Assembly (NCBI GenBank): GCA_902601765.1
Contig: CACKOO010000006.1
Coordinates: forward strand, 1 to 54,309
Direction: 5' to 3'
Length of the DNA: 54,309 nt
DNA from: Hydrogenophilales bacterium
Lineage (GTDB): Bacteria; Pseudomonadota; Gammaproteobacteria; Burkholderiales; Eutrophovitaceae
The position numbers were made by a program, and so were the translations under genes. The notes under the pieces were generated by a model, which searched no databases, was not told the DNA's origin, and saw only the letters and a program-made list of their open reading frames with translations. Positions 8,780 through 17,337 of this stretch are shown here, piece after piece. How positions within the stretch are numbered: position 1 is the stretch's first letter; each line of letters starts with the position of its first letter.

Positions 8780-9391
8780 ATGCTAAAACTGCATTTCGCA
8801 CCTAATTCAAGGGCAGGACGAATCGTTTGGCTGCTTGAGGAACTAAATATTCCTTACAACTTGAACAAGATGGAATTTGACCCGAAAGTCCTTAAGTCTG
8901 ATGAACATAGGCAACGACATCCGTTGGGCCGTATTCCCGTTTTAGAAGATGGGGATGTAACAATATATGAATCAGGAGCAATCGTAGACTATATATTAGA
9001 GCGACATAAAAATGGAGGATTAAAGCCCAAAGTTGACTCACGGGAATATCCATACTATCTCCAGTGGTTTCACTACACAGAGGGCATGGTTATGCCCCCA
9101 ATGAACACCATAGTTGTACACACAATCATCTTGCCTTCCGACCGAAGGGATCCAACGGTTTTAGGGCAAGCTCAGAGATTATTGAGCAAATCTCTGATCC
9201 CCATTGATGACAATTTGAAAGACAAAGAGTTTTTGATTGGAGATTTCTCTGGAGCAGATATAATGTTGGGTCACGCGTGCTTTATGGCAGATAAATTAGG
9301 CTGTGTCAGCGACAGTATGCTGAATCTACGAGAATACATAGAGCGTATCAGTTCCAGGGATGCTTTGAAAAAAGCGATTGATATGCAATGA
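8780..9391 (+). CDS. Glutathione S-transferase family protein
   Basis: A 203-residue cytosolic GST. The N-terminal thioredoxin-like domain shows LHFAPNSRAGRIVWLLEELN, the cis-proline loop GRIPVLEDG and the glutathione-binding ESGAIVDYI. The C-terminal helical domain carries FSGADIMLGH, the usual N-capping motif (S/T-x-x-D). Serine in PNSRA is a candidate catalytic residue. The substrate is unknown. It has its own upstream region (8674-8779) with a TATAAT at 8741-8746 and stands alone. Confidence 0.88.
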   Translation: MLKLHFAPNSRAGRIVWLLEELNIPYNLNKMEFDPKVLKSDEHRQRHPLGRIPVLEDGDVTIYESGAIVDYILERHKNGGLKPKVDSREYPYYLQWFHYTEGMVMPPMNTIVVHTIILPSDRRDPTVLGQAQRLLSKSLIPIDDNLKDKEFLIGDFSGADIMLGHACFMADKLGCVSDSMLNLREYIERISSRDALKKAIDMQ

Positions 9392-9468
9392 GTGCACGAT
9401 TTTGATCGTCATCATGTTTTGAAAAAATAGTTAAAGTATAATCATTACAGGATTAAGATAAAAAATAA

Positions 9469-9556
9469 GGAAGGTTGGGAGAGTGGTTTAATCCAGCGGT
9501 CTTGAAAACCGCCGTACGGCGACGTACCGTGAGTTCGAATCTCACACCTTCCGCCA
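9469..9556 (+). tRNA. tRNA-Ser(UGA)
   Basis: An 88-base tRNA with encoded CCA. The acceptor arms GGAAGGT (9469-9475) and ACCTTCC (9546-9552) pair, followed by discriminator G and CCA. The anticodon loop CTTGAAA gives anticodon TGA at 9503-9505 on the stem GCGGT/ACCGC. A long variable arm with GTAC/GTAC pairing and the TTCGAAT T-loop fit a class II serine tRNA. A TATAAT lies at 9437-9442. Confidence 0.97.
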
Positions 9557-9689
9557 TTAAAATGTCTTAAATATATATTCTAATAAGTAAATTAGCTATC
9601 TATGTGATTATTTACGACCTTCTGATGCGAACTCCAATTATTTTTCTATACTAATTTAATTACTCAAATTAACAGAAAAGGAACTTTTA

Positions 9690-9830
9690 ATGGGTAATTT
9701 AGAATCTATAGAAAGCGTGTGTGAAGACTATGACCTTCATAGAACATTAATGGAAATCCACAAGGGTTTAGTTAACCATCATGCAGGTCTGAGCCACTGG
9801 AGCTGGGTGTTGCAATGCATAATCGTCTGA
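9690..9830 (+). CDS. Short open frame of 46 codons, possible small protein or decayed gene start
   Basis: ATG at 9690 has AAAAGGA eight bases upstream and opens a 46-residue frame containing VCEDYDLHRTLMEIHKG, ending at TGA 9828-9830. I do not recognise it. It lies after tRNA-Ser in a stretch with no long open frame, so it may be the start of a gene broken by mutation. Real expression is uncertain. Confidence 0.25.
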   Translation: MGNLESIESVCEDYDLHRTLMEIHKGLVNHHAGLSHWSWVLQCIIV

Positions 9831-10201
9831 CCACCGTCTTTCCCAATGTTGTTGCCAATATTGAATCTTGTGACCGTGGTATCACTATTTACTATTACCT
9901 TTCTACGTTCTTCCAGAGGTTGTTGCACAGCATTACCTTCTGGTTGATACAGTGAAAAGAAGTCCTCTACGGGACGCTTTGGAATTACTATTGTGTGTTA
10001 GTGGGTTAAAGCATACGTATCAAGTATTGCGAATGCGAGTTCATTTTGTGAAATAACTCGCTCTTTGGGAATTTCGCGGAATAAATATCCAGACTGCCGA
10101 ATCGACTACTGTTACCATCCTTGGTTTCATTTTTAAATCCTCAATATCAATTAATGTAATCCGTAGTTTGATATCTGAGTTTTAAGTTGGCGAGAATTCC
10201 G

Positions 10202-10227
10202 TTTTACCGGAGCATGCTCCGGTAAAA
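10202..10227. repeat. Perfect 26-bp palindrome
   Basis: The half-site TTTTACCGGAGCA is followed at once by its exact reverse complement. As RNA it folds into a long hairpin, but the T run is upstream and the A run downstream, so by itself it is not a standard terminator. It abuts the terminator at 10224-10248. No second copy was noticed in the window. Confidence 0.85.
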
Positions 10228-10248
10228 AAACCGCCCCTAAGGAGCGGT
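10224..10248 (-). terminator. Strong intrinsic terminator, minus strand (partly bidirectional)
   Basis: On the minus strand the stem ACCGC(T)CC-TTA-GG(G)GCGGT (10248-10230) runs into seven T residues (10230-10224). On the plus strand the same hairpin is followed by AGGTTTTTGC, so it may work both ways. No obvious minus-strand gene lies upstream of it (10250-10720), which makes its client unclear. Confidence 0.7.
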
Positions 10249-10376
10249 AGGTTTTTGCTTCTTGGGTTTTTCTATCTCCCGATAATACTAGGAGTTGCAA
10301 TCCCGATGCTTTTAATAAGGGAAAATAATAGTAGTATCCTCGGAAAAACAACCTAACATTAATCAGAGGTTATCGA

Positions 10377-10499
10377 ATGAAACAATGGTTAATAACGGTA
10401 TCTAAAATAGCGGTTGGAACATTTTTCGAGCTTGTGTTACCTTCCATAATAAGCCAACGTATTAGCAAATTACCAACATTGGAAACATTGCGTAAATAG
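10377..10499 (+). CDS. Short open frame of 40 codons, possible small membrane peptide
   Basis: ATG at 10377 follows AGAGG by seven bases and opens a 40-residue frame with a hydrophobic core (VSKIAVGTFFELVLPSII) and a basic end. I do not recognise it. A second open stretch in another frame continues to TAA just before 10700, so the two together could be a frameshifted gene. Expression is uncertain. Confidence 0.25.
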   Translation: MKQWLITVSKIAVGTFFELVLPSIISQRISKLPTLETLRK

Positions 10500-10725
10500 A
10501 ATATGTAAAATTGCGCTCACATGGGAGTATGTACACAATCGAATTTTAGCGCTTTGCGACCAAAAGGATAAGCATACCCAGCAATTTATTAATCGTCGGG
10601 CGGTGATCAACACGAATTCACACTTAGCTGGTTCCGGAAAGCACTTGTTGAACTGGACGAAAAATAACCTCGATTTTTCTGCGATAAGTTCCAAATAAAC
10701 AACAGGAGAGGGCGATTAATTTCAT

Positions 10726-11727
10726 ATGTCTAAAATGCCATCCGTTAAAGCGTTATTATCTGAAAATCAGTTATCCGAAATTTGTGAGGTATCAAACGTT
10801 TGGGGTGCTTTTGTTGTTTTGCATGCATGGAGCCTCATAATTGGAAGTATAGCTCTGGTGGTTTTCTATCCGAATCCATTAACCTACCTCTTGGCGATTA
10901 TGATAATCGGGAGTCGCCAACTTGGATTACTAATATTGATGCACGATAGTGCCCACAGAACTTTGTTTCGCTCTCGAAAGTTAAATTATTGGGTAGGACA
11001 GGTGGCGTGTGCATTTCCAATGTTTGCCGACACGGAAGTTTATCGCGCTTACCATATCCGCCACCATATAAATACTCAGCAACCAGACGACCCAGACATT
11101 TTTTTGACTAGTAGTTATCCGATTTCTAAAACTAGTTTATTGCGTAAATTTTTTAGGGATTTGACGGGACAAACAGCGTTTTATCAGAGAAAACAGCAAA
11201 TTTTGATAGCTTTGGGCAACAGTGAAATGACCTTTAAACAGAGGGTTAGGCACTTTTATGTCTCTCTCGGAAGACAGGTAGCTTGTAATCTTGTAATTTT
11301 CTTGATTGCCTTATATTTTGGTTACGGGTGGCTATACTTCACGCTGTGGATTCTTCCTCTTCTGACTTGGCACCAGTTTGTTGTTCGAATTAGAAACATC
11401 GCAGAACATGCCGTCGTTGGTTGTGCTGATGATCCATTTCGAAATACAAGAACCACTATAGCTTGTTTTTGGGAAAAGTTGTTTATAGCACCCTACTGGG
11501 TAAATTACCATTTAGAGCACCATCTTGTGATGTGGATCCCTTGCTACCGACTTTTCCGCCTACATCGATTTTTAGTTTTAAATGGTTTTAAGGAAAAAAT
11601 GGAGATTGAAATTGGTTATTTAAACCTTTTACGAAAGGTTGTGACTGACAAGACTGATGATCGCCATGACTCTGGAGCCAAGAGCCGAAGCCTGGGAACA
11701 TTCTCTGACGGATTTAAAACGGAATAA
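10726..11727 (+). CDS. Fatty acid desaturase family membrane protein
   Basis: A 333-residue membrane di-iron enzyme. The three histidine boxes are present: HDSAH (73-77), HIRHH (110-114) and HLEHH (262-266), in the order and spacing of the FA_desaturase family, with hydrophobic helices between. Such enzymes insert a double bond, or sometimes hydroxylate, using O2 and electrons from a ferredoxin or similar donor; the substrate here (acyl lipid, acyl-CoA or a terpenoid) cannot be read from sequence. GGAGAGG lies about 14 bases before the ATG; a second ATG at codon 4 is also possible. It stands alone, but unsaturated chains made here could be substrates for the CFA-like enzyme coded at 3888-5099. 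Confidence 0.87.
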   Translation: MSKMPSVKALLSENQLSEICEVSNVWGAFVVLHAWSLIIGSIALVVFYPNPLTYLLAIMIIGSRQLGLLILMHDSAHRTLFRSRKLNYWVGQVACAFPMFADTEVYRAYHIRHHINTQQPDDPDIFLTSSYPISKTSLLRKFFRDLTGQTAFYQRKQQILIALGNSEMTFKQRVRHFYVSLGRQVACNLVIFLIALYFGYGWLYFTLWILPLLTWHQFVVRIRNIAEHAVVGCADDPFRNTRTTIACFWEKLFIAPYWVNYHLEHHLVMWIPCYRLFRLHRFLVLNGFKEKMEIEIGYLNLLRKVVTDKTDDRHDSGAKSRSLGTFSDGFKTE

Positions 11728-12012
11728 ATTATCAAAGGACAGGTATTTATTAAAGCCTGCGAACTTCACAGAGATTCACCCTAGGAAAGCATGAGCCTCA
11801 TGAACAGTGTTTACTAAAAAATAAAGGGATTAATTTGTAGAGATGTCTAAAATGTGTGCAACTACCTAAGGGTGCAGGACTCGATGTTCAAATGATCCCA
11901 TTGAAAGTACGACTAATTTTAATTATTCTTTATTGAAATTAAGCTAAGCATAGAAGAGTCGATTATGCCAAGAACAAAATTTTAGAGCCAATGAATGTAA
12001 GGAAATAAAAAT

Positions 12013-12384
12013 ATGAAAAAACTAATGACTATTATCTTCTTTGCAGTTTCAGCAAGTGCGATGGCGGAATGGATTAAATGGTCCGAATCACCAAACGGAG
12101 ATGAATCATTCGTGAATATGGAGCAGATTATTGTTCAAGGTTATATTAGGATATTTACGGACAGGAAAAAATATCACAAACCCACTAAATCAGGCGAACA
12201 GAGTGTAGAGAATAGATACGAATTAGACTGCCACAACCAATTTTACAAAGTTTTGCAAGTTTCAGGATTTACTGATGACAGCTGGAAGACATTAAAATTT
12301 ATGCTAGATCCTGAAGACGACGGAAGGCCCATACGTCCCGATACGGCGGTGGAATTGCTTGCAGATATCATTTGCCAAAATTAA
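12013..12384 (+). CDS. Small secreted protein, surface-adhesin-E-like family (copy A)
   Basis: A 123-residue protein with a Sec signal ending in SASAMA, so mature at about residue 19 with EWIKWSES. The pattern of the mature part (Trp-rich start, an RYELDC segment, a C-terminal DIIC) fits the family often called surface-adhesin protein E-like. Three related genes occur in this window (25860, 39370, 40017). The two conserved cysteines are probably disulfide-bonded in the periplasm. AAGGAAATAAAA gives a good ribosome site. Function is unknown; the adhesin name of the family should not be taken as proof of a role. Confidence 0.72.
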   Translation: MKKLMTIIFFAVSASAMAEWIKWSESPNGDESFVNMEQIIVQGYIRIFTDRKKYHKPTKSGEQSVENRYELDCHNQFYKVLQVSGFTDDSWKTLKFMLDPEDDGRPIRPDTAVELLADIICQN

Positions 12385-12756
12385 TAACTGATAATTAATT
12401 GTAACTTTAAAGAAAGACTAGGTCGCAATTAAACCCATAATAATAAGTATTTATTGGGGTCTGTCGGATACTGATTTTGGATTTGGAAATAAGCTTTTAG
12501 TTTTAGTGATTATTGGTTGAATCTAATATGCTCATAAACAGTAATTGCTGCTATTTAGAGGTTTTTTTTATTTGTTATGAATTTTCCTCTAAGAAGCAAT
12601 ATTTAAAATCATGTCGCTAACCGATTTCATTAATAACCCTAAACCCCTTAGTTTATTAAGTTTTCATTAGTAACGGATAAATAGCATCAAACATTTTGAA
12701 CTTTCGTATGTTCTGCTAGTCCCAGGCTTGTTCAAACACAAAAAAGAAAAGCAAAA
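12385..12756. other. Intergenic region, 372 bases
   Basis: No open frame of note. It holds AT-rich inverted repeats: ACCC...GGGGT around 12434-12460, and TTAGAGG (12555-12561) with CCTCTAA (12586-12592), the first arm followed by a T run. These are weak transcript-end candidates only. Otherwise nothing is seen. Confidence 0.4.
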
Positions 12757-12978
12757 ATGGCAAAAATAATGGGAGTCTTGGCTGGCTTTGGTGTCTTTCT
12801 TGTGATTGTTGGATTGGGTGGATTAGTCCTTGGATTTTTGGGGTTAATTAATTTTGAAGAATTTGCCTTCGGACTGTCTTCGGGGGTGAGAATTATAGGT
12901 TCAGTAGCGATAGCCGGATGTTTACTATGCGCATTAGGATTCGGCTGGAGTGAGTATCGAGACTACTTTAAATCTTGA
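12757..12978 (+). CDS. Small membrane protein, two helices (first of three)
   Basis: A 73-residue protein with two clear membrane segments (about 5-30 and 44-65) joined by a loop with FEEFAFGLSSG, ending in a charged EYRDYF tail. I do not recognise a family. It starts a tight set of three tiny membrane-protein genes, with the next ATG only 11 bases after its stop. The upstream sequence is purine-rich (AAAAAAGAAAAGC) with only a weak ribosome site. Confidence 0.62.
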   Translation: MAKIMGVLAGFGVFLVIVGLGGLVLGFLGLINFEEFAFGLSSGVRIIGSVAIAGCLLCALGFGWSEYRDYFKS

Positions 12979-12988
12979 GGGGAGAGAA

Positions 12989-13171
12989 ATGTTTAAAAAG
13001 TCTGATTATTTTATTTTATTAGCGGTTGCCATCTCATTCATCATTTCCGCTTATCTGTGGTTTGTTTTGCAGGACAGAGAACAAGCTATCTTTACAGCCA
13101 TATGGATACCATCAATTTTTACTTTCGGAATTTATTTTAAATTATCAGCGTTAATGGGGAGAAAACGATGA
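12989..13171 (+). CDS. Small membrane protein, two helices (second of three)
   Basis: A 60-residue protein starting at ATG 12989 behind an excellent GAGGGGAGAG ribosome site; upstream in-frame codons are not used in my view because of this site. Two hydrophobic segments (about 6-24 and 34-52) flank QDREQA, and the end is basic (GRKR). Its TGA overlaps the ATG of the next gene (ATGA), a sign of coupled translation. Function unknown. Confidence 0.62.
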   Translation: MFKKSDYFILLAVAISFIISAYLWFVLQDREQAIFTAIWIPSIFTFGIYFKLSALMGRKR

Positions 13172-13287
13172 TTTCTGAAACCGAACTTTTAGTGCTCGCG
13201 ATAGTCGTTTTTAGTTTGATGTGTGTGGGATTAGGGCTCACCATCAGGGAATTCCAAAACATGGAAAAAGAAGACTCTTCGGATTGA
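13168..13287 (+). CDS. Tiny single-helix membrane protein (third of three)
   Basis: A 39-residue frame starting at the ATGA overlap with the previous gene. One hydrophobic helix (ELLVLAIVVFSLMCVGLGL) is followed by an acidic tail ending KEDSSD. GGGGAGAA lies just upstream of the ATG. Such coupled sets of tiny membrane proteins are often accessory subunits of larger membrane complexes, but no such complex is coded nearby, so the role is unknown. Confidence 0.55.
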   Translation: MISETELLVLAIVVFSLMCVGLGLTIREFQNMEKEDSSD

Positions 13288-13329
13288 AGTGGGGATTTTT
13301 TGCAAAGGGTGTCTGGAATAACTACTACT

Positions 13330-14145
13330 TCAGATGCAGTCCAAGATATAGCACAGTGCTCGGTAATGGTCGGTTAAATCTTTTGCAAAGTTAGGTTTCT
13401 CCGAAAGCCTATGCAGTAACTTTAAACATTCAGGGAAATCGTTAATGGTTGAAAAAACCGGCGCTTTCTCCGCACTTTTGAGCTTTTGGATGGCCGGCTT
13501 TTCACCCGCAAACATGCACAGTTCGCATGCATACGCAATGTCAATCAAGGTCAGTGTTTCTCCCATAATGAAAGTTGCCTTCGCAAAGGCTGTTAGAGCA
13601 TTCTCAATACCCGACAGGTAGGTACGCATTGCAGTTTCGGCCTGCCGATGTGCATCATTATCAACGTTATCACGGTTATTAAGCAAAGAAAGATGGTATT
13701 TCTGGCTTGATATTGCAAAAATTAAGGACTGATCCAAAAAACTGTCAATTCGTGAGGATTCAAAAATATCTGTCCCGTACAACATGTGGGCTTTTTCCCC
13801 TGCTCGAGAAACCGCTCTCATAATAGAATTGGATTCAAAAATACCAACCTTGCCGTTTTTGGCAAAACCCGCCGGCACCATTCCGAACGGGTGTAATTTT
13901 AGAAACTCATTTGTTTTGAATATTGTATCGGTAAATCCAGTCCTAGCCTTTGTAGCGAACTGTGGCAACTCTCGCTTTTGTTGCTCTGATAATACTCTAG
14001 GGTTGTAGTCCCAAAGCCAATCTTTGAGCGATGTGGTGTTTTCCGATCCAATATACTCAATCGCAGTGCCGGCATACCTCGCAGTTATTGTGGATTTGAA
14101 AACCCGAGGGCTGAATTTGTAACAGAAAATTTTAATTTTTTCCAA
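13330..14145 (-). CDS. Glutathione S-transferase-like protein, divergent
   Basis: A 271-residue protein with a two-domain GST layout. The segment LKLHPFGMVPAGFAKNGK and then ESNSIMRAVSR match the cis-proline loop and glutathione-binding helix of the N-terminal domain, as in eEF1B-gamma-like GSTs. The helical half has FIMGETLTLIDIAYACEL, the usual T/S-x-x-D cap motif. The insert between residues 30 and 70 makes it longer than standard GSTs of about 200-220. It lies 45 bases after the molybdenum hydroxylase gene on the same strand and so is probably co-transcribed. Whether it binds glutathione is unknown. Confidence 0.72.
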   Translation of the reverse strand: MEKIKIFCYKFSPRVFKSTITARYAGTAIEYIGSENTTSLKDWLWDYNPRVLSEQQKRELPQFATKARTGFTDTIFKTNEFLKLHPFGMVPAGFAKNGKVGIFESNSIMRAVSRAGEKAHMLYGTDIFESSRIDSFLDQSLIFAISSQKYHLSLLNNRDNVDNDAHRQAETAMRTYLSGIENALTAFAKATFIMGETLTLIDIAYACELCMFAGEKPAIQKLKSAEKAPVFSTINDFPECLKLLHRLSEKPNFAKDLTDHYRALCYILDCI

Positions 14146-14190
14146 GGCTAACCCAATAACTTAGTGCAGTGTAACTCCAATCGTTTTTTG

Positions 14191-16386
14191 CTAAGCAGCA
14201 TTAATATTCTCTGGAGTAAATGGTAAACTTCTGCATCGTTTACCTGTAGCAGCAAAGATGGCGTTCCCGATCGCTGGTTGAATAACTGCTGTTCCGGGTT
14301 CCCCAAGGCCTCCAACGAAACTGCCGTCGGATTTGACGAAGGTAACATCCAATATTTTTGGAGACTCGTTTATTCGGGCGATTCTATAAGTATCAAAATT
14401 GTCTTGCTCGATCTGCCCGTTTTTTACTGTGATCTCTCCCCATAATGCTGCCGAATGACCAAAGTTAATTGAACCCTCTATTTGGGCAAGAGCCTGGTCA
14501 GGGTGCACCAGAGCACCAGCGTCTACTACCGCGGTTACTTTTTCTAAAAATACTTGATAATTTTGGTCCACCATGACTTGAGCGACCATTGCAACTACCG
14601 TATTGTAGCCTTCCATAACAGCCACGCCGCATCCCCTTCCGGGAGAGAGTTTTTTATGCCATTCGGATTTTTGTCGGACCAACTCCAGTACATTTTTCAT
14701 CCTCTTCCCAACTGGAATTCCGGCAGATAGTCCTGACCATTGGTGCTTTGTTGAGCCCATATCTAGTTGAGATATGCGATACTCAATGGGATCTTCCTTG
14801 GCCACAAAAGCACACTCATCGATAAAGCATTCGAGCGCAACAGCATTTACCGTATGAGACACAGATCTCCAGAATCCAGGTTCGACTGGTGTCTGATGCA
14901 TCTGGTATGTAAAATGCAAGTCTTTGGTGATGTACGGGTAGTTATCAATTCCTTCCACGGCAAAAGGATCAATGCCGTCTTTTACCAAACTGGGCCATTG
15001 TACTGCTGATATTGATGGACTGGTGGACTGAAACCGCATAGCTTTTAATTTCCCGTTTTGATCAAGACCAGCCGATAAATTAAAAATTCCTGCTGGCCGA
15101 TAATTATCATGAGTCATATCGTCTTCTCTATCCCATATAAGATTTACCGGGACCTTCGCCGATTTTGAAGATTGAATAGCAGCAATAACATAATCCATGC
15201 CGCCTCTTCTTCCAAAACTACCTCCTAAGAACGTTGTTATAACAGTGACTTTTTCCGGCAATATACCAGTCTGTCCACTGACAACGCTGGGTATAATTTG
15301 CGGAAATTGGGCTCCCGTAACGATCGTCGCGTTATCCTCTTGTATATCAGCCATCGCGTTCATCGGTTCCATCGGAGAATGGGATAAAAACGGGAGTCGA
15401 TATTCGGCTGAAACTTTTTGAGCGGCATTATCCATGCCAGCTTGTAGGTCCCCGGCCGATCGAAACACTTTCCCAGTTTTTTGCGATGCTTGGGTCATTG
15501 CTTCCCATAAATCAGAACTATCTAAATTAGCGTTCGGACCCTCATCGTATTTTAACGATAATAAATCCCTACCTTTTTTTGCGTTCCAATAACTATCGGC
15601 TATTACTGAAATACCGGCATCTATCTTTACAACCTTAAACACGCCAGGAGAGTTTTTTGCTCTTGTATCATCGTATTCAATAATCCTTCCTCCAATCATT
15701 GGGACCATCTTGACTGCTGCGTACATCATATTTGGTATTCTGGTATCAATTCCAAATTGGGCTGTGCCTTTAACTTTACCGGCACTATCGAGTCTTTTTA
15801 CATTATTTTTACCTATTAGCTTCCATTGATTTGGTGTTTTTAGTACTACTTCTTTAGGAATTTCTAGGCTAACTGCTCTATCCACAAGTGATCCATAGGA
15901 TTCTTTTTTTCTGTTTGATCCGAAAACAAACCCGTTTTCTGCTGAGCACGCATCTGGTTTAATATTCCATTTTTTAGCCGCAGCAGAAATAAACATAGTA
16001 CGAGCAGTAGCGCCCGCTTTTCTTAGCTTTTCCCAAGCATCCCTCACAGAAGTTGATCCACCAGTTAGTTGGGCGCCTAAAAAGCTGTTAATGTAAGCCT
16101 CTCCCGGGGCTGCAAACTCCACATTAATTTTATGCAGCTCCACTTCCAGCTCTTCGGCGATAAGTATAGCTAAAGAGGTGTAAACATCTTGGCCCATTTC
16201 CGCTCTATCACAAACAAATGTAATTTGATTATCACTATTGATGTTTATCCAAGCATTAGTAAATGTCGATGTTTGAGCGTTCGATTTTTTTGGCAAACCT
16301 CCCAGAGAAAATCCAATAGCTAGGCCTGTAGATGCTGTACCACCAATCTTTAGGAATTCGCGCCGACTAATCCTTGCTTTCTGCAT
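14191..16386 (-). CDS. Tat-exported xanthine-dehydrogenase-family molybdopterin-binding subunit (IorB-like)
   Basis: A 731-residue large subunit of a molybdenum hydroxylase resembling isoquinoline 1-oxidoreductase beta subunit or membrane-bound aldehyde dehydrogenase. The N-terminus carries a twin-arginine signal (SRREFLK, residues 7-13) followed by a hydrophobic stretch, so it should be folded with cofactor and exported. HSPMEPMNA, FLGGSFGRRGG and the C-terminal GLGEPG (catalytic Glu near 696) are family motifs for molybdopterin binding and catalysis. The usual partner, a small (2Fe-2S) subunit, is not coded on either side, and no cytochrome subunit is near. The downstream GST-like gene may be in the same transcript. 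The substrate is unknown. Confidence 0.87.
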   Translation of the reverse strand: MQKARISRREFLKIGGTASTGLAIGFSLGGLPKKSNAQTSTFTNAWININSDNQITFVCDRAEMGQDVYTSLAILIAEELEVELHKINVEFAAPGEAYINSFLGAQLTGGSTSVRDAWEKLRKAGATARTMFISAAAKKWNIKPDACSAENGFVFGSNRKKESYGSLVDRAVSLEIPKEVVLKTPNQWKLIGKNNVKRLDSAGKVKGTAQFGIDTRIPNMMYAAVKMVPMIGGRIIEYDDTRAKNSPGVFKVVKIDAGISVIADSYWNAKKGRDLLSLKYDEGPNANLDSSDLWEAMTQASQKTGKVFRSAGDLQAGMDNAAQKVSAEYRLPFLSHSPMEPMNAMADIQEDNATIVTGAQFPQIIPSVVSGQTGILPEKVTVITTFLGGSFGRRGGMDYVIAAIQSSKSAKVPVNLIWDREDDMTHDNYRPAGIFNLSAGLDQNGKLKAMRFQSTSPSISAVQWPSLVKDGIDPFAVEGIDNYPYITKDLHFTYQMHQTPVEPGFWRSVSHTVNAVALECFIDECAFVAKEDPIEYRISQLDMGSTKHQWSGLSAGIPVGKRMKNVLELVRQKSEWHKKLSPGRGCGVAVMEGYNTVVAMVAQVMVDQNYQVFLEKVTAVVDAGALVHPDQALAQIEGSINFGHSAALWGEITVKNGQIEQDNFDTYRIARINESPKILDVTFVKSDGSFVGGLGEPGTAVIQPAIGNAIFAATGKRCRSLPFTPENINAA

Positions 16387-16845
16387 TTACATCTCCCATT
16401 AAATTTAGTTCATAACAGATAAATTTAACACCAAGTTTATAGCAATACCAGAGAATATAGAATTTGCGCGATTTATTACTATAATCATTGGCAAAGACTC
16501 AGCTTAGCGAAATGAAAGCTATATTAACTAGTTGAATCTAGCAGTTGCGCCGCCCCAAAGAGGAAAGACATCAGCCGAGTGCTTACAATCTACATTGAGA
16601 TAGATAAAAAATAGAAATTTGGACGAAGAGAAATATAATTTTTAGTTAGAGAAAAAAATAGAAAGTGTTAGTCTCCTAGAGAATATATTTTTGTCTTGAT
16701 CAAATTGAGGAGGCCTTTGCAGGCTTCAACATCTGTGATTAGTCATTTTTACTCGGAAAGCGATTGGATAAAAAATGTCAAATACTAATGGGTTCAAAGT
16801 CATGTTTTTTGAGTTTGCGGTTGATCAATCAGGAGGTTTTTACAA
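16387..16845. other. Intergenic region between divergent genes, 459 bases
   Basis: AT-rich leader shared by the Mo-hydroxylase gene (minus) and the GGCT-like gene (plus). No open frame or RNA gene could be supported. In particular it does not contain the missing [2Fe-2S] small subunit. AGGAGG (about 16832) serves the plus-strand gene. Confidence 0.5.
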
Positions 16846-17319
16846 ATGTCGAGCCTGAGTACGGCGAGAAAATTGTATTTTGCATATGGATCTAACGCTA
16901 ACTCTTTAAATATGATGCACAGATGTCCCAGAGCAATTCCGGTGGGCATTGCCCAAGTAAAAGGTTACGAAATGGTCTTTAGAGGCGTCGCAAATCTTAG
17001 AAAGAAAAAAAAATCGAAATCATATGGTGTTGTTTGGAGCATAACCCGCAAATGTGAAAAAACATTGGACTGGCATGAGGAGTACCCTCGGGTATATGTA
17101 AAAGTATATGTACTAAATAAAAAATACGGTAACCTCATGATGTTTTATACTTTAAAAGCCCCTTTGTTAAAAAAGTATCCCGCTGATAATTATAACCGTT
17201 GCATTGCTGCAGGGTATAAAGAATTTAATATTCCCGAACAGCAATTAGATCGGGCATTAGAAAAATCCGAAGGAAAAACCTTACAATATACTGCTTCAAA
17301 TTATGATTACAAAATATAG
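16846..17319 (+). CDS. Gamma-glutamylcyclotransferase-like (GGCT/AIG2 fold) protein
   Basis: A 157-residue protein. The N-terminal YFAYGSNAN (YGSN at 14-17) is the substrate-loop hallmark of the GGCT-like fold, followed by YGVVWSI and LDWHEEYP, where a Glu at 78 or 79 is the candidate general acid/base. Family members cyclise gamma-glutamyl groups to release 5-oxoproline, or act on related gamma-glutamyl amines; the exact substrate is unknown. AGGAGG lies ten or so bases before the ATG. It begins a same-strand run with the genes at 17338, 18151 and 18871, which are spaced closely enough for one transcript. Confidence 0.8.
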   Translation: MSSLSTARKLYFAYGSNANSLNMMHRCPRAIPVGIAQVKGYEMVFRGVANLRKKKKSKSYGVVWSITRKCEKTLDWHEEYPRVYVKVYVLNKKYGNLMMFYTLKAPLLKKYPADNYNRCIAAGYKEFNIPEQQLDRALEKSEGKTLQYTASNYDYKI

Positions 17320-17337
17320 AAAATGAAGGATTAATTC

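Larger units (their letters stand above)
9831..10376. other. Gene-poor stretch with terminator structures
   Basis: No convincing gene. Short broken frames are seen on both strands. The only clear structures are the perfect palindrome at 10202-10227 and the terminator hairpin at 10224-10248. The region may be the remains of an inactivated gene after tRNA-Ser, but no protein family can be recognised in it. Confidence 0.5.

Noticed and set aside
10470..10694. Minus-strand frame of 74 codons upstream of the strong terminator
   Set aside because: No ribosome site, unusual Cys/Trp content and no recognised motif. A non-coding RNA is at least as likely, so no protein is called.
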